Shown piece by piece: positions 26,187-34,476 of a stretch of 64,000 bases of DNA. Location: contig NZ_CM003769.1 in assembly GCF_001547525.1 (NCBI RefSeq), positions 248,001-312,000 of the forward strand, written 5' to 3'. The stretch is from Burkholderia anthina (GTDB lineage Bacteria; Pseudomonadota; Gammaproteobacteria; Burkholderiales; Burkholderiaceae). The notes under the pieces were generated by a model, which saw nothing but the letters and a program-made list of their open reading frames with translations, was not told the DNA's origin and made no database searches. Position 1 is the stretch's first letter. Each line of letters opens with the position of its first letter. Both the position numbers and the translations under genes were made by a program.

Positions 26187-27230
26187 ATGCGGGAATCCAT
26201 CTACACGCCGCTCGTCTCGCTGGTCGTGCCGTTCTACAACGAAGGCGAAGCCGTCGAGCGCTTCTTCGACGTCGTGATTCCGTTGCTGAGCGCGATCGAC
26301 GCGATCCGCTTCGAGATCGTCTGCGTGAACGACGGCAGCCGCGACGACACGCTGGAACGCCTGGTCCGGATCGGCGCCGCCGAGCGGCGCGTGCGTGTGA
26401 TCGACCTGACCCGCAACTTCGGCAAGGAGGCCGCGCTGACGGCCGGCCTCGACGAAGCGGCCGGCGATGCGGTGATCCCGCTCGACGCCGACCTGCAGGA
26501 CCCGCCGAGCCTGATTCCGGTGATGATCGAACACTGGCGCGACGGCGCGGAGGTCGTCGCGGCCAAGCGCAGCAACCGCGCGTGCGATTCGTTCGCGAAG
26601 CGCACCGCCGCCGCGATCTACTATCGCGTGCACAATCTACTGTCGGACGTGAAGCTGCCCGAGAACGTCGGCGATTTCCGGCTGATGGATCGCAAGGTCG
26701 TGAACGCGCTGCGCAACCTGCCCGAGCGGCACCGCTTCATGAAAGGGCTGTTCGCGTGGGTCGGCTACAAGACCGTGATCGTCGAATATCAGCGCGATCC
26801 GCGCAGCGCCGGGCACTCGAAATTCTCCGGCTGGAAGCTGTGGAATTTCGCGCTCGAAGGCATCACCAGCTTCAGCACCGTGCCGCTGCGCAGCTGGACC
26901 TACATCGGCATCGGCATCGCGGCGCTCGCGTTCGTGTACGGCGCGTTCATCATCCTGCGCACGCTGCTGTTCGGCAATCCGGTGCTCGGCTATGCGTCGC
27001 TGATCTCGGTCACGCTGTTCATCGGCGGCATCGAGCTGATCGGGATCGGCGTCGTCGGCGAATACGTCGGGCGCATCTACGACGAATCGAAGCAACGGCC
27101 CGTCTACCTGATCCGCCGCCGCTACCAGGCGCACGGCAAGGTGATCGAACTGCCGGTCGCGCGCGATGCACGCCGCCAGCCCGCACGCCGGCGCGTGCAG
27201 CCGGCCCGGCCGCGCATCGGCGCGCGCTGA
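26187..27230 (+). CDS. GtrB-like polyprenyl-phosphate glycosyltransferase (GT2)
   Basis: 347 aa. N-terminal GT-A domain with SLVVPFYNEGEAVERFF, CVNDGSRDDTLE, DLTRNFGKEAALTAGL and DADLQDPP, the metal/nucleotide DxD region. Two C-terminal membrane helices follow (IGIGIAALAFVYGAFII and LFIGGIELIGIGVVGEYVG). This is the GtrB/DPM1-like layout for enzymes that put a sugar from UDP- or GDP-sugar onto undecaprenyl phosphate. A basic 30-residue tail follows. It pairs with the GtrA-like gene 13 bp downstream and would feed the GT87 enzymes upstream. Confidence 0.87.
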   Translation: MRESIYTPLVSLVVPFYNEGEAVERFFDVVIPLLSAIDAIRFEIVCVNDGSRDDTLERLVRIGAAERRVRVIDLTRNFGKEAALTAGLDEAAGDAVIPLDADLQDPPSLIPVMIEHWRDGAEVVAAKRSNRACDSFAKRTAAAIYYRVHNLLSDVKLPENVGDFRLMDRKVVNALRNLPERHRFMKGLFAWVGYKTVIVEYQRDPRSAGHSKFSGWKLWNFALEGITSFSTVPLRSWTYIGIGIAALAFVYGAFIILRTLLFGNPVLGYASLISVTLFIGGIELIGIGVVGEYVGRIYDESKQRPVYLIRRRYQAHGKVIELPVARDARRQPARRRVQPARPRIGAR

Positions 27231-27243
27231 ACGCACCGGCGCC

Positions 27244-27627
27244 ATGATCGGCCTGCTCCAGGCCGAGCGCACGCGGCTCGTGCGCTTTGGCGTGTCCGGG
27301 CTCTCCTCGACCGCGATTCACGCGCTGGTCGCGACAGCGCTGTTCGCGCTGCGCGATGCGACGCCGGTGACCGCGAATGCGGTCGCGTTCCTCTGCGCCA
27401 CCGTGTTCTCGTATCTGGCGAATACGCTGTGGAGCTTCTCGTCGACGGTACGCACCCGCAATGCGACGCGCTTTCTCGCGGTCACGCTCGCCGGGTTCGT
27501 CGAAACGCTGCTGCTCGCGCGCGCCGCCGAGGCGCTGGATGCGTCGCGCACGATGAGCGTCGTCGCGATCGCGCTGCTGATCCCGCCGACGACGTTCGCG
27601 CTGCACCGGCTCTGGACGTATCGGTAA
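27244..27627 (+). CDS. GtrA-family membrane protein, putative lipid-linked sugar flippase
   Basis: 127 aa from the ATG at 27244. Four hydrophobic helices with the family pattern RFGVSGLSSTAIHALVATAL and ATVFSYLANTLWSFSS, ending in FALHRLWTYR. GtrA proteins are thought to move polyprenyl-phosphate sugar across the inner membrane. Being last in the row GT87-GT87-GtrB-GtrA supports one lipid-linked glycosylation module. A 293-bp AT-rich spacer follows. Confidence 0.82.
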   Translation: MIGLLQAERTRLVRFGVSGLSSTAIHALVATALFALRDATPVTANAVAFLCATVFSYLANTLWSFSSTVRTRNATRFLAVTLAGFVETLLLARAAEALDASRTMSVVAIALLIPPTTFALHRLWTYR

Positions 27628-27754
27628 GCCTCCCTTCCCGGCCCCGCCAACGATCGGCCAATCAATTAACAGATTCAATGTCGCGATATTTTTGTCACGC
27701 ATCGATTCGATTGATTCCGATTTTCAAATTAACCCGATAAATCACTTTATCGAC

Positions 27755-27770
27755 CTGTTTACTTTTACAG
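27755..27770. promoter_or_regulatory. candidate cep/lux-type box upstream of the aidA pair
   Basis: CTGTTTACTTTTACAG is a 16-bp imperfect dyad with CTGT and ACAG ends, the form of LuxR/CepR binding sites. It lies 150 bp before the aidA ATG in an AT-rich non-coding stretch (27628-27920). AidA genes of the cepacia complex are known targets of the CepIR system, which makes the match credible. Actual binding is inference. Confidence 0.5.
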
Positions 27771-27920
27771 CTTCCACAAGCAATCAAACGGGATAATCTG
27801 CATTCGCCGTCGCTTCCGCACGTGTCGATATCGGTGAAAAGCCTTGCTGCACAAGGCGATGGTGGCCGCACGAAGCAATTCGCGCAACGATAAGTCCCAT
27901 TACTTCAAACGGGAGCTTCT

Positions 27921-28424
27921 ATGTCACGCGTTACCGATGTGCTCGTTTCGTTCGATACCGAAACCATCCTCAAAAAATATCCGAATCCCAGCAAGAATCC
28001 GGCGGCGCCAACGCTGATCGACTGGCACTATGTCTATATGGTGACCAACCAGGACAACGTCATCTCCGGCCAGGCGGGCGGCGAGCTCGACCTGAAGGCG
28101 CAGGTCGGCGACCTGATCCGCTGGCGCGAAACGAGCCTGTCGCTGGGCTTCGAGAACCAGGTGGTGTTCTACAAGTTCATCGGCAACGTCGGCAACGACC
28201 TGATCTCGACGCCGACGCCGCGCGTCGCGGAGGCGTCGATTCCGGTGCCGAACACCAGCAAGCCCGAAGTGCCGACGTGCCAGAAGGTCGCGAACTACTA
28301 TTGGTCGTCCGAATGCCTGAAGGTCGGCCGCGTGACCTACCATTTCCTGTTCCAGATCATCGATCGCAATTGCCAGAGCCAGGGCTGCTTCTCGTGGGAT
28401 CCGTTCATCTCGATCCATAACTGA
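27921..28424 (+). CDS. aidA: AidA, PixA/inclusion-body family protein
   Basis: 167 aa, ATG at 27921 behind GGGAG. No signal peptide or membrane segment. The sequence MSRVTDVLVSFDTETILKKY, LIDWHYVYMVTNQDNVISG, GDLIRWRETSLSLG and the ending GCFSWDPFISIHN is the AidA/PixA pattern. In Burkholderia cenocepacia AidA is controlled by quorum sensing and needed for killing of nematodes; its molecular role is unknown. A second family member follows 64 bp downstream, separated by a GC hairpin (28438-28456), so the two are probably cotranscribed with a step in expression. Confidence 0.88.
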   Translation: MSRVTDVLVSFDTETILKKYPNPSKNPAAPTLIDWHYVYMVTNQDNVISGQAGGELDLKAQVGDLIRWRETSLSLGFENQVVFYKFIGNVGNDLISTPTPRVAEASIPVPNTSKPEVPTCQKVANYYWSSECLKVGRVTYHFLFQIIDRNCQSQGCFSWDPFISIHN

Positions 28425-28488
28425 TCGCGGCACGCGGGCGGCCGCACGACGGCCGCTCGTCCCGCCCCTTGTTGCGGAGGACGTGCTC

Positions 28489-29028
28489 ATGTCTGGTGTA
28501 CGTTGCGATGCGCTCGCGATCGTCGACGCCGTCACGCTGCTGGCGGCCTATCCCGATGCGAGCCGGGACGCCGACGCGCCCACCGTGATCGACGGCCGGC
28601 ACATCTACGTGTTGAGCCCCGGCGACGCCGGGCAGGTCAGCCACCACGACAACCGGCTCTTTGCCGGCCTGTCGCCGGGCGACCGGCTTCATCTGCGCGA
28701 AACCGCGCTGGCGCTGCGCGCGGAGGTGACCGTGCTGTTCGTCCGGTTCGCGCTGAAGGACGCCGGCATCGTCACGCCGATCGAAGCGGAGATCCGCGAC
28801 GCCGCCACGGCGGTGCCGAACGGCGACGACCTGCTGCATCCGTCGTGCCAGCAGATGAAGGACCATTTCTGGCGCGGCGAGGTGCTGGCCCCGGGCGCCA
28901 CCACGTGCACGGCCGATTTCGCGGTGCTCGATCGCGACGGCGCCGTATCGGGCTATTTCCGCTGGGAAACGACGATCGAGATCGCCGGCAGCGGGCCGGA
29001 CACGAAACAGCCCGGCGCCACACCGTAG
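28489..29028 (+). CDS. second AidA/PixA-family protein
   Basis: 179 aa from the ATG at 28489, with GCGGAGG 8 nt upstream; GTG at 28483 in the same frame is too close to that site. Family features: CDALAIVDAVTLLAAYPDA, VIDGRHIYVLSPGDAGQ, GDRLHLRETALALRAE and SGYFRWETTIEIAG. It is more diverged than the first copy. Two adjacent AidA-type genes also occur in B. cenocepacia. Function unknown. Confidence 0.82.
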   Translation: MSGVRCDALAIVDAVTLLAAYPDASRDADAPTVIDGRHIYVLSPGDAGQVSHHDNRLFAGLSPGDRLHLRETALALRAEVTVLFVRFALKDAGIVTPIEAEIRDAATAVPNGDDLLHPSCQQMKDHFWRGEVLAPGATTCTADFAVLDRDGAVSGYFRWETTIEIAGSGPDTKQPGATP

Positions 29029-29119
29029 CCGGATCGCGACGGCCGTTTCACGTTGCCGGTGAGATCGGGGCAGAGGACGGCTACGACGACGCTCACGTGC
29101 GCCCCGCCGCGTGCCGTAC

Positions 29120-30061
29120 TCAGGTACGCGGCAACCCCGGCGGATTGGTCTGCGACCGGTCGATCGCCTCGGCATCCAGCCGCCAGTGGTCCAGCGCCTT
29201 CCGGTAGCTGCCGTTCGCGATCAGCGCATTGATCGCGAGCGTCAGCGGCTCGGCGAGGCCGCTGCCCTTGCGGGTCGTGATCGCGATATCCGCGGTGCGC
29301 GGCCAGCCGCCGCTGACGGTGCCGATCAGCTTTGCATCGCCGCGCAGCGACGCCTGGTACGCGAGCATCGAGTTCACGCTGAAGATCGTGTCGACCCGGC
29401 CCGACTGCAGCGCGACCCAGCGCTCGGCCGCATCCGCGTAATACTGGATCTCGACCGGCGCGAGGCCGCGCGCGACGTTCTGCCGGTTCCATTCGAGCAG
29501 GATCTTTTCCTGGTTCGTGCCCGAATCGGTCACGACGCGCAGCCCCGCGACATCCTTCGGTTCGCGGATCGCGGCAAGCTTGCTGCCGGTCTTCACGTAG
29601 AAGCCGAGCTGATCCTTCCGGTAGGTCGAGAAGTCGAACTTCTCCTTGCGCTGCTCGGTCACCGTCACGTTCGAGATCACCGCATCGACCTTGCCGGACT
29701 GCAGCGCGAGCGGCCAGTCGGCCCACGCGAGCGGCACGATCTTCAGCTTGCGGCCGATGCTGTCCGCGATCAGTTGCGCGAGATCGGGATCGAAGCCGAC
29801 CACCGTGCGCGCGTCGGTCGCATAGGTGCTGAGCGGCGGCAGGTTCGGCGCGATGCCGATCGTCAGCGTGTTCGCCTCGGCGAACCGGAAGCCGGCCGGC
29901 AGCGCCTGCTCGACCGCCGGATTCACCGCGCCGCGCTGCCGGGCCGGCTGCTCGGGACTCAAGTCGAACGACGCGGCGTGTACCGCGACGGCGTTCGCGG
30001 CGATCAGCGCGGCGGCCAGCACGCGGGCGAGGCGTGCAACGGGAAAAGCGTTTCTTCTCAT
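29120..30061 (-). CDS. periplasmic amino-acid-type substrate-binding protein (SBP family 3), no ABC partner nearby
   Basis: 313 aa from the ATG at 30061, chosen because MRRNAFPVARLARVLAAALI begins a Sec signal peptide cleaved after AVHA; a longer start at 30124 would bury it. Bacterial SBP family 3: TLTIGIAPNLPPLSTYATD, GFDPDLAQLIADSIGRKLKI, GKVDAVISNVTVTEQRKEKF and DSGTNQEKILLEW. It normally delivers a polar amino acid or similar compound to an ABC permease. No permease or ATPase gene is adjacent. It follows the 2OG oxygenase gene on the same strand by 96 bp, so it may be cotranscribed with it. Confidence 0.85.
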   Translation of the reverse strand: MRRNAFPVARLARVLAAALIAANAVAVHAASFDLSPEQPARQRGAVNPAVEQALPAGFRFAEANTLTIGIAPNLPPLSTYATDARTVVGFDPDLAQLIADSIGRKLKIVPLAWADWPLALQSGKVDAVISNVTVTEQRKEKFDFSTYRKDQLGFYVKTGSKLAAIREPKDVAGLRVVTDSGTNQEKILLEWNRQNVARGLAPVEIQYYADAAERWVALQSGRVDTIFSVNSMLAYQASLRGDAKLIGTVSGGWPRTADIAITTRKGSGLAEPLTLAINALIANGSYRKALDHWRLDAEAIDRSQTNPPGLPRT

Positions 30062-30157
30062 GTCTTGTGGAATCCTGTTTTTATTCGGGGATGCGCGAAG
30101 CGGGCGCGGGCAGCGGGCCGGCAACGTCCGACGCCAGTCGCTGCCCCGCCGGCTCGG

Positions 30158-31279
30158 TCACGCAGGCGTCGCGTCCAGTTCGACCACGGCCGCACGCCGC
30201 GGCACCGGCTGCACGACGGGCGACGGAGGCCTCGCGTGCGCCGACTCGCCCGCATACAGCGCCTTCGGGTCGAACACGCGTGCCTGCAGCGGCGTGAACG
30301 CACGGAAATTCCACAGGCTGCGCGCGACGAACACGCGCTGCACCCAGCGGAATGCGCGGTCGTTCTCGTCGTACTGCGGATCGAAGCGGTCGCGCGAATG
30401 CAGCGTGAAATGGTTGTTGATCAGCACCAGCTTGCCCGGTGACACCTGCACGCCGAACGAAACCTCGCGCACCGCGCGATACAGGTTGGCCAGCGCTTCC
30501 TGCGCGCGCGGGTTGACGGCCAGCACCATGTCCGGATAGAACGCGACCGTCACGCGCGGCGCGTCGAGCGGCCCCGACAGCACCGCGCTCAGGTCGGTGT
30601 TGTCGCGCGGCGTGGGCGTCGCGCCGCGCCACCGGTACGGCACGCGGATGATGTAGTGCTCGCCGTAGAGTTGCGCGATATCGTCCGGCGACAGCAGTTG
30701 CAGCGCGCGGCGCGCATCGGCGAGCCGCGTGTACGGGCCGCCGCCGGCCTCGCTGCGCACGCCGAGCAGCAGCAGCGCGAACGGCGACGTGTCGCCTTCC
30801 GGCATGTGCGCCTGCGCGGCGTTCTCGATATGGAAGTCGAGCTCGACCTCGGAGCCGAGGCCCGTGTAGTCGCGCGCGGTCGCCTTGTGCGGCGTCAGGT
30901 TGTTCACCAGCTCGCGCCCTTCGTGCGCGATCGAGTACGGCTCGCCGGCGAGCGTGCTCAACGCGACCAGCACGTTCTCGCTCAGCACGCCGGCCTTGAA
31001 CGAACGGCCGGTTTCCTCGAATCGCGGGCTGCCCGTCACGCCGTCGTCGATCGGCAGGTTGTCGATCTCGATCGAGCCGTGCGCGTCCGCCGTCGGCGCC
31101 TTCGCCCGGTCGAATGCGTCGACGATCCGGTCGGGAAACGCGTTGTAGGCCAGCTTGCGAACTGCGCTGATATAGCCTGCGCCGCCGGCCGGGTCGTAAC
31201 CCAGCGCGCCGAGCGTCGTGCGGATGTGAGCGGATTCCGCTGCCGTCAAAGCGATGCGTGCATCTGCGAGATAGGTCAT
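30158..31279 (-). CDS. clavaminate-synthase-like Fe(II)/2-oxoglutarate oxygenase, probable amino-acid hydroxylase
   Basis: 373 aa, MTYLADARIALTAAES start at 31279. The iron facial triad is of the clavaminate-synthase type: His150-x-Glu152 in LDFHIENAAQAH and a distal His294 in NNHFTLHSRDRF; Arg308, 14 residues later, fits the 2-oxoglutarate-binding Arg. In this subfamily (CAS, VioC, AsnO, lysine hydroxylases) the HxE form is common and the substrates are free or tethered amino acids. A regiospecific amino-acid hydroxylase is therefore the best call, with the substrate unknown. The amino-acid-type binding protein downstream and the ATP-grasp ligases across the divergent spacer support an amino-acid-derived product. 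Confidence 0.82.
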   Translation of the reverse strand: MTYLADARIALTAAESAHIRTTLGALGYDPAGGAGYISAVRKLAYNAFPDRIVDAFDRAKAPTADAHGSIEIDNLPIDDGVTGSPRFEETGRSFKAGVLSENVLVALSTLAGEPYSIAHEGRELVNNLTPHKATARDYTGLGSEVELDFHIENAAQAHMPEGDTSPFALLLLGVRSEAGGGPYTRLADARRALQLLSPDDIAQLYGEHYIIRVPYRWRGATPTPRDNTDLSAVLSGPLDAPRVTVAFYPDMVLAVNPRAQEALANLYRAVREVSFGVQVSPGKLVLINNHFTLHSRDRFDPQYDENDRAFRWVQRVFVARSLWNFRAFTPLQARVFDPKALYAGESAHARPPSPVVQPVPRRAAVVELDATPA

Positions 31280-31685
31280 AGGTCTCTCGTATAAAGATCT
31301 GGTTCGAAGAGCGGCATGGCATCGCCGCCGCGCGCCGCCGTCCTCGGGGCGAAGCGCTCGACAAGACTAGGAGACCGTCATTGCATTTCGAAATGATATT
31401 AATTCGATTGCAAACAAAAATTATCGATATAAGTTCAGCAATGCGGACGGAACCGGTTCACCGCGTTTTGCGCCGACCCTTAACACGAATACTTGTTAAA
31501 AAATCGTTGCTTATTATTTGTATTCGCCAATGGGTCGATGCTAGTTTTCTGTCGGATTCGACGCCGCGGCCGGCGCCCGACGGGCAGCCGGCTCCCTTGA
31601 TGCGCCATACGGAAACCCGCCAGATGAATCGATACCGCCTGCCGTCCCGCACCATCCACACGTCCCGCATGCACCGGGGGCCGCG
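31280..31685. other. AT-rich divergent promoter region between oxygenase and exporter genes
   Basis: 406 bp without a supportable gene, clearly lower in GC (31380-31550). It holds the promoters for the minus-strand oxygenase/binding-protein pair and the plus-strand MFS/ATP-grasp genes. Possible -10-like stretches include GATATTAATT (about 31396) and TTATTATTTG (about 31511). I see no confident operator; a loose Fur-like match near 31388-31406 is too weak to call. Confidence 0.5.
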
Positions 31686-33134
31686 ATGAGCGACCGTGCC
31701 CCGGCGCTCGACCGCGTCGACCGCGCGCTGACCGCCACCGCCACCACCGGTTCGCCGCGCACGTCGCTGCGCGCCATCTTCCCGACCGTCGCGGCCGCGA
31801 GCCTCGGCTTCGCGATCGTCCAGCTCGACGTGACCGTCGTCAACGTCGCGATTCCGAGCCTCGGCCATGCGTTCGGATCGAGCGTCCACGGGCTGCAGTG
31901 GATCGTCGATGCTTACACGCTGTCGTTCGCCGCGCTGCTGCTGACGTCGGGCACGCTGGCCGACCGCTTCGGCAGCCGCCGCCTGTTCGCGTACGGCCTT
32001 GCGCTGTTCCTGCTCGCGTCGCTCGGCTGCGCGCTCGCGCCGTCGCTGGCGGCGCTGGTCGCCGCGCGGGTCGCGCAAGGCGTCGGCGCCGCGATGATCC
32101 TGCCCACGTCGCTCGCGCTCATCACGCATGCGTGCGCCGACGATGCCGCCGCGCGCGTGAAAGCCGTCGCGTGGTGGAGCGCGACGGGCGGCGCGATCAG
32201 CGCGGCCGGGCCGACGCTTGGCGGCGTGCTGATCGATTCGCTCGGCTGGCGCGCGATCTTCTTCATCAACCTGCCGATCTGCGCGTTCGGGCTGTGGCTC
32301 ACGCTGCGCCACGTGCAGGATTCGGCCGCCGCGCGCACGCGGCTGTTCGATCCGGCCGGGCAGATCGTCGCGGTGCTCCTGCTCGGGCTGCTGACGGGCG
32401 GCATCATCCGGGCCGGGGCGCACGGGATCGGCGACCCTTACGCGGCCGGCGCGTTGATCGCGACGGTCGCGCTCGGCGCGTCGTTCATCGCGATCGAACG
32501 GCGCGTGGCCGCGCCGATGCTGCAACTCGCGTTCTTCCGGATCGCGCGCGTGCCGGGCGTGCTCGCAATCGGCGCGATCACGAATGCGGCGTTCTACGGG
32601 CTGATCTTCTCGCTCAGCCTCTATTTCCAGAACGCGCGCGGCTTCACGGCAACCGAATCGGGGCTCGCGCTCGCGCCGCTCACGATCATCATGCTCGCCA
32701 ACATCGCGAGCGCGCGGCTCGCGGTCCGCCACGGATTCCGCGCGACCGTCATCGTCGGCCTCGCCGTGTCGCTCGCCGGCTACGTGTGGCTGTGGCGGAC
32801 GCTCGCCGCGCACACGCCGTACGCGCTGCTGGCGCCCGGGCTCGTGGCGATGGCGATCGGCGGCGGCATCGCGATTCCCGCTCTGACGTCGACGATGCTC
32901 GGCAGCGTCGAGGCCGGCCGCTCGGGCACCGCGTCCGCGATCCTCAATACCGCGCGTCAGGTGGGCGCCGCGATCGGCGTCGCGGCGCTCGGCGCGCTGG
33001 TCGCCGGCCAGGGCGCGGCAATCGTGGCCGGCGCGGCGCGCGCGTTCGCCGTCGCGGCCGTGCTCGTCGCACTCTGCGTCGTGCTGGCCGTGCGCTGGCC
33101 TCGCGACGCCCGCGATACCGGCACGCGGGCCTGA
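31686..33134 (+). CDS. DHA2-type MFS exporter (EmrB/QacA family)
   Basis: 482 aa, ATG at 31686. About 14 membrane segments. DHA2 motifs are present: LDVTVVNVAIPSLGHAFG in helix 1, LADRFGSRRLFAYGLALF between helices 2 and 3, and RVAQGVGAAMILPTSLALI (motif C region). Family members export drugs or secondary products by proton antiport. It heads the plus-strand group with the ATP-grasp ligase 55 bp downstream, so export of the ligase product, or resistance to it, is the natural reading. Confidence 0.85.
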   Translation: MSDRAPALDRVDRALTATATTGSPRTSLRAIFPTVAAASLGFAIVQLDVTVVNVAIPSLGHAFGSSVHGLQWIVDAYTLSFAALLLTSGTLADRFGSRRLFAYGLALFLLASLGCALAPSLAALVAARVAQGVGAAMILPTSLALITHACADDAAARVKAVAWWSATGGAISAAGPTLGGVLIDSLGWRAIFFINLPICAFGLWLTLRHVQDSAAARTRLFDPAGQIVAVLLLGLLTGGIIRAGAHGIGDPYAAGALIATVALGASFIAIERRVAAPMLQLAFFRIARVPGVLAIGAITNAAFYGLIFSLSLYFQNARGFTATESGLALAPLTIIMLANIASARLAVRHGFRATVIVGLAVSLAGYVWLWRTLAAHTPYALLAPGLVAMAIGGGIAIPALTSTMLGSVEAGRSGTASAILNTARQVGAAIGVAALGALVAGQGAAIVAGAARAFAVAAVLVALCVVLAVRWPRDARDTGTRA

Positions 33135-33189
33135 GCACCTTGCCGCACGCACTCCTTCAACCGATTTTCCATCCGAGCGAGAGGAATCC

Positions 33190-34458
33190 ATGCAGCATCG
33201 CTTCATCGATACCGTCCTGATCGTCGACGGCGCGTCGACCGCCGCCTACCTGGCCCCCGCGTTTCGCGCATACGGCATCCGTTGCGCGCACGTGATCAGC
33301 GACCCCGACCTGCCGGCCATCTACCGCGACCAGTTCGTGCCGTCCGACTACATCCGGCAGGTCCAGCATCGCGGCGACATCGACGCGACGCTCGCGCAAC
33401 TGGGCGACCTGCGGATCGGCGCGGTGCTGCATGGCCTCGACGCGGCGCTCGAGCTGGCCGACACGCTGGCCGAGCGGCTCGACGTGCCGTATCGCAACCC
33501 GCTCGCCACCTCCGCCGCGCGACGCGACAAGTTCGCGATGAACGAACGCATTCGCCAGGCCGGGCTGCGCGCGCCGGCGCACTTCCACAGCACGTCGGTC
33601 GATGAAGCGCTCGATTGGGCGCGCGCGCAGCGCACGCTGCCGCTCGTCGTGAAGCCGGCGCGCAGCGCGGGCGTGGCCGGCGTGAAGATCTGCCGAACGC
33701 TCGAGCAGGTCGAGGCCGCCGCGCGCGACGTGCTGAACACCCGTTCGCTGTACAACCAGCCGAACGACGACATCGTGATCCAAAGCTATTCCGAGGGGCA
33801 GGAATACATCGTCGATTCGGTATCGTTCGAAGGCCGCCATCGCGTGGTCAGCCTGTGGGAAGTGCATCGCGACCGCACGCACGCGCCGCGGCTCGACAAG
33901 ATGCTGGTGCTGAACCATGCCGACCCGCGCTACGCACCGCTGCTCGACTACGCGGCCGACGTGCTCGATGCGCTGGACGTGCGCTTCGGGCCGACCCACC
34001 TCGAGCTGTTCGATACGGCCGACGGCCCGACCATCGTCGAGCTGAACGCGCGGTTGCACGGCAGTCTCGATCCGCGGCTGACGAGCGCGGTCAGCGGCGA
34101 GAATCACGTATCGGCCACCGTCGAAGCAGTGCTGCATCCGGAGCGGCTGTTCGGCGACGTCGCCGCGCCGACGGATTTTCGCGGGTACTGCGGTCACGTG
34201 CTGCTGCTGTCGTCGCGCAACGGCGTGCTGCGGCAGGATTTCACGTGGCAGGCGATCCAGGCGTTGCCGTCGTTCGTCGGGCTCAAGCAGTGGATCAAGG
34301 TCGGCGACACGCTGCGCGTGACCACCGACCTGCAAACGGCGCTCGGCACGGTCGGCCTGTACAGCCCGACCTTCGAACGGCTGCTCGAGGATTGCCGGCG
34401 GATTCGCGAAATCGAGGCCGATTTCTTCGCGGACGAAGGCGCGGTCGCGCCGGTCTAG
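33190..34458 (+). CDS. ATP-grasp ligase 1, probable amino-acid/peptide ligase
   Basis: 422 aa, ATG at 33190 after GAGAGGAA. N-terminal pre-ATP-grasp domain (1-105), then the ATP-grasp fold: Lys114 (RRDKFAMNERI), Lys155 in LPLVVKPARSAGVAGVK, IVIQSYSEGQEYIVDSVS, and metal ligands Glu272 (HLELF) and Glu284/Asn286 in TIVELNARLHGS. It resembles the carboxylate-amine ligases that include L-amino-acid ligases (BacD-like) and carnosine-synthase-like enzymes. These activate a carboxylate as acyl phosphate and join it to an amine. It carries no carrier-protein or biotin motif. Substrates unknown; neighbours suggest hydroxylated amino acids. Confidence 0.8.
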   Translation: MQHRFIDTVLIVDGASTAAYLAPAFRAYGIRCAHVISDPDLPAIYRDQFVPSDYIRQVQHRGDIDATLAQLGDLRIGAVLHGLDAALELADTLAERLDVPYRNPLATSAARRDKFAMNERIRQAGLRAPAHFHSTSVDEALDWARAQRTLPLVVKPARSAGVAGVKICRTLEQVEAAARDVLNTRSLYNQPNDDIVIQSYSEGQEYIVDSVSFEGRHRVVSLWEVHRDRTHAPRLDKMLVLNHADPRYAPLLDYAADVLDALDVRFGPTHLELFDTADGPTIVELNARLHGSLDPRLTSAVSGENHVSATVEAVLHPERLFGDVAAPTDFRGYCGHVLLLSSRNGVLRQDFTWQAIQALPSFVGLKQWIKVGDTLRVTTDLQTALGTVGLYSPTFERLLEDCRRIREIEADFFADEGAVAPV

Positions 34459-34476
34459 GGTCGCGGCGTGCCCGTG

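Noticed and set aside
24558-26633. 691-codon minus-strand frame across the GT87 and GtrB genes
   Set aside because: Arg/His/Gln-rich antisense translation with no membrane or domain pattern, while the plus-strand genes show clear family motifs.
31388-31406. Fur-box-like sequence in the divergent promoter of the ATP-grasp locus
   Set aside because: Too few matches to the 19-bp consensus and no siderophore or iron genes nearby.
31458-33206. 582-codon minus-strand frame opposite the MFS exporter
   Set aside because: Antisense shadow of a membrane protein, highly charged, without motifs.
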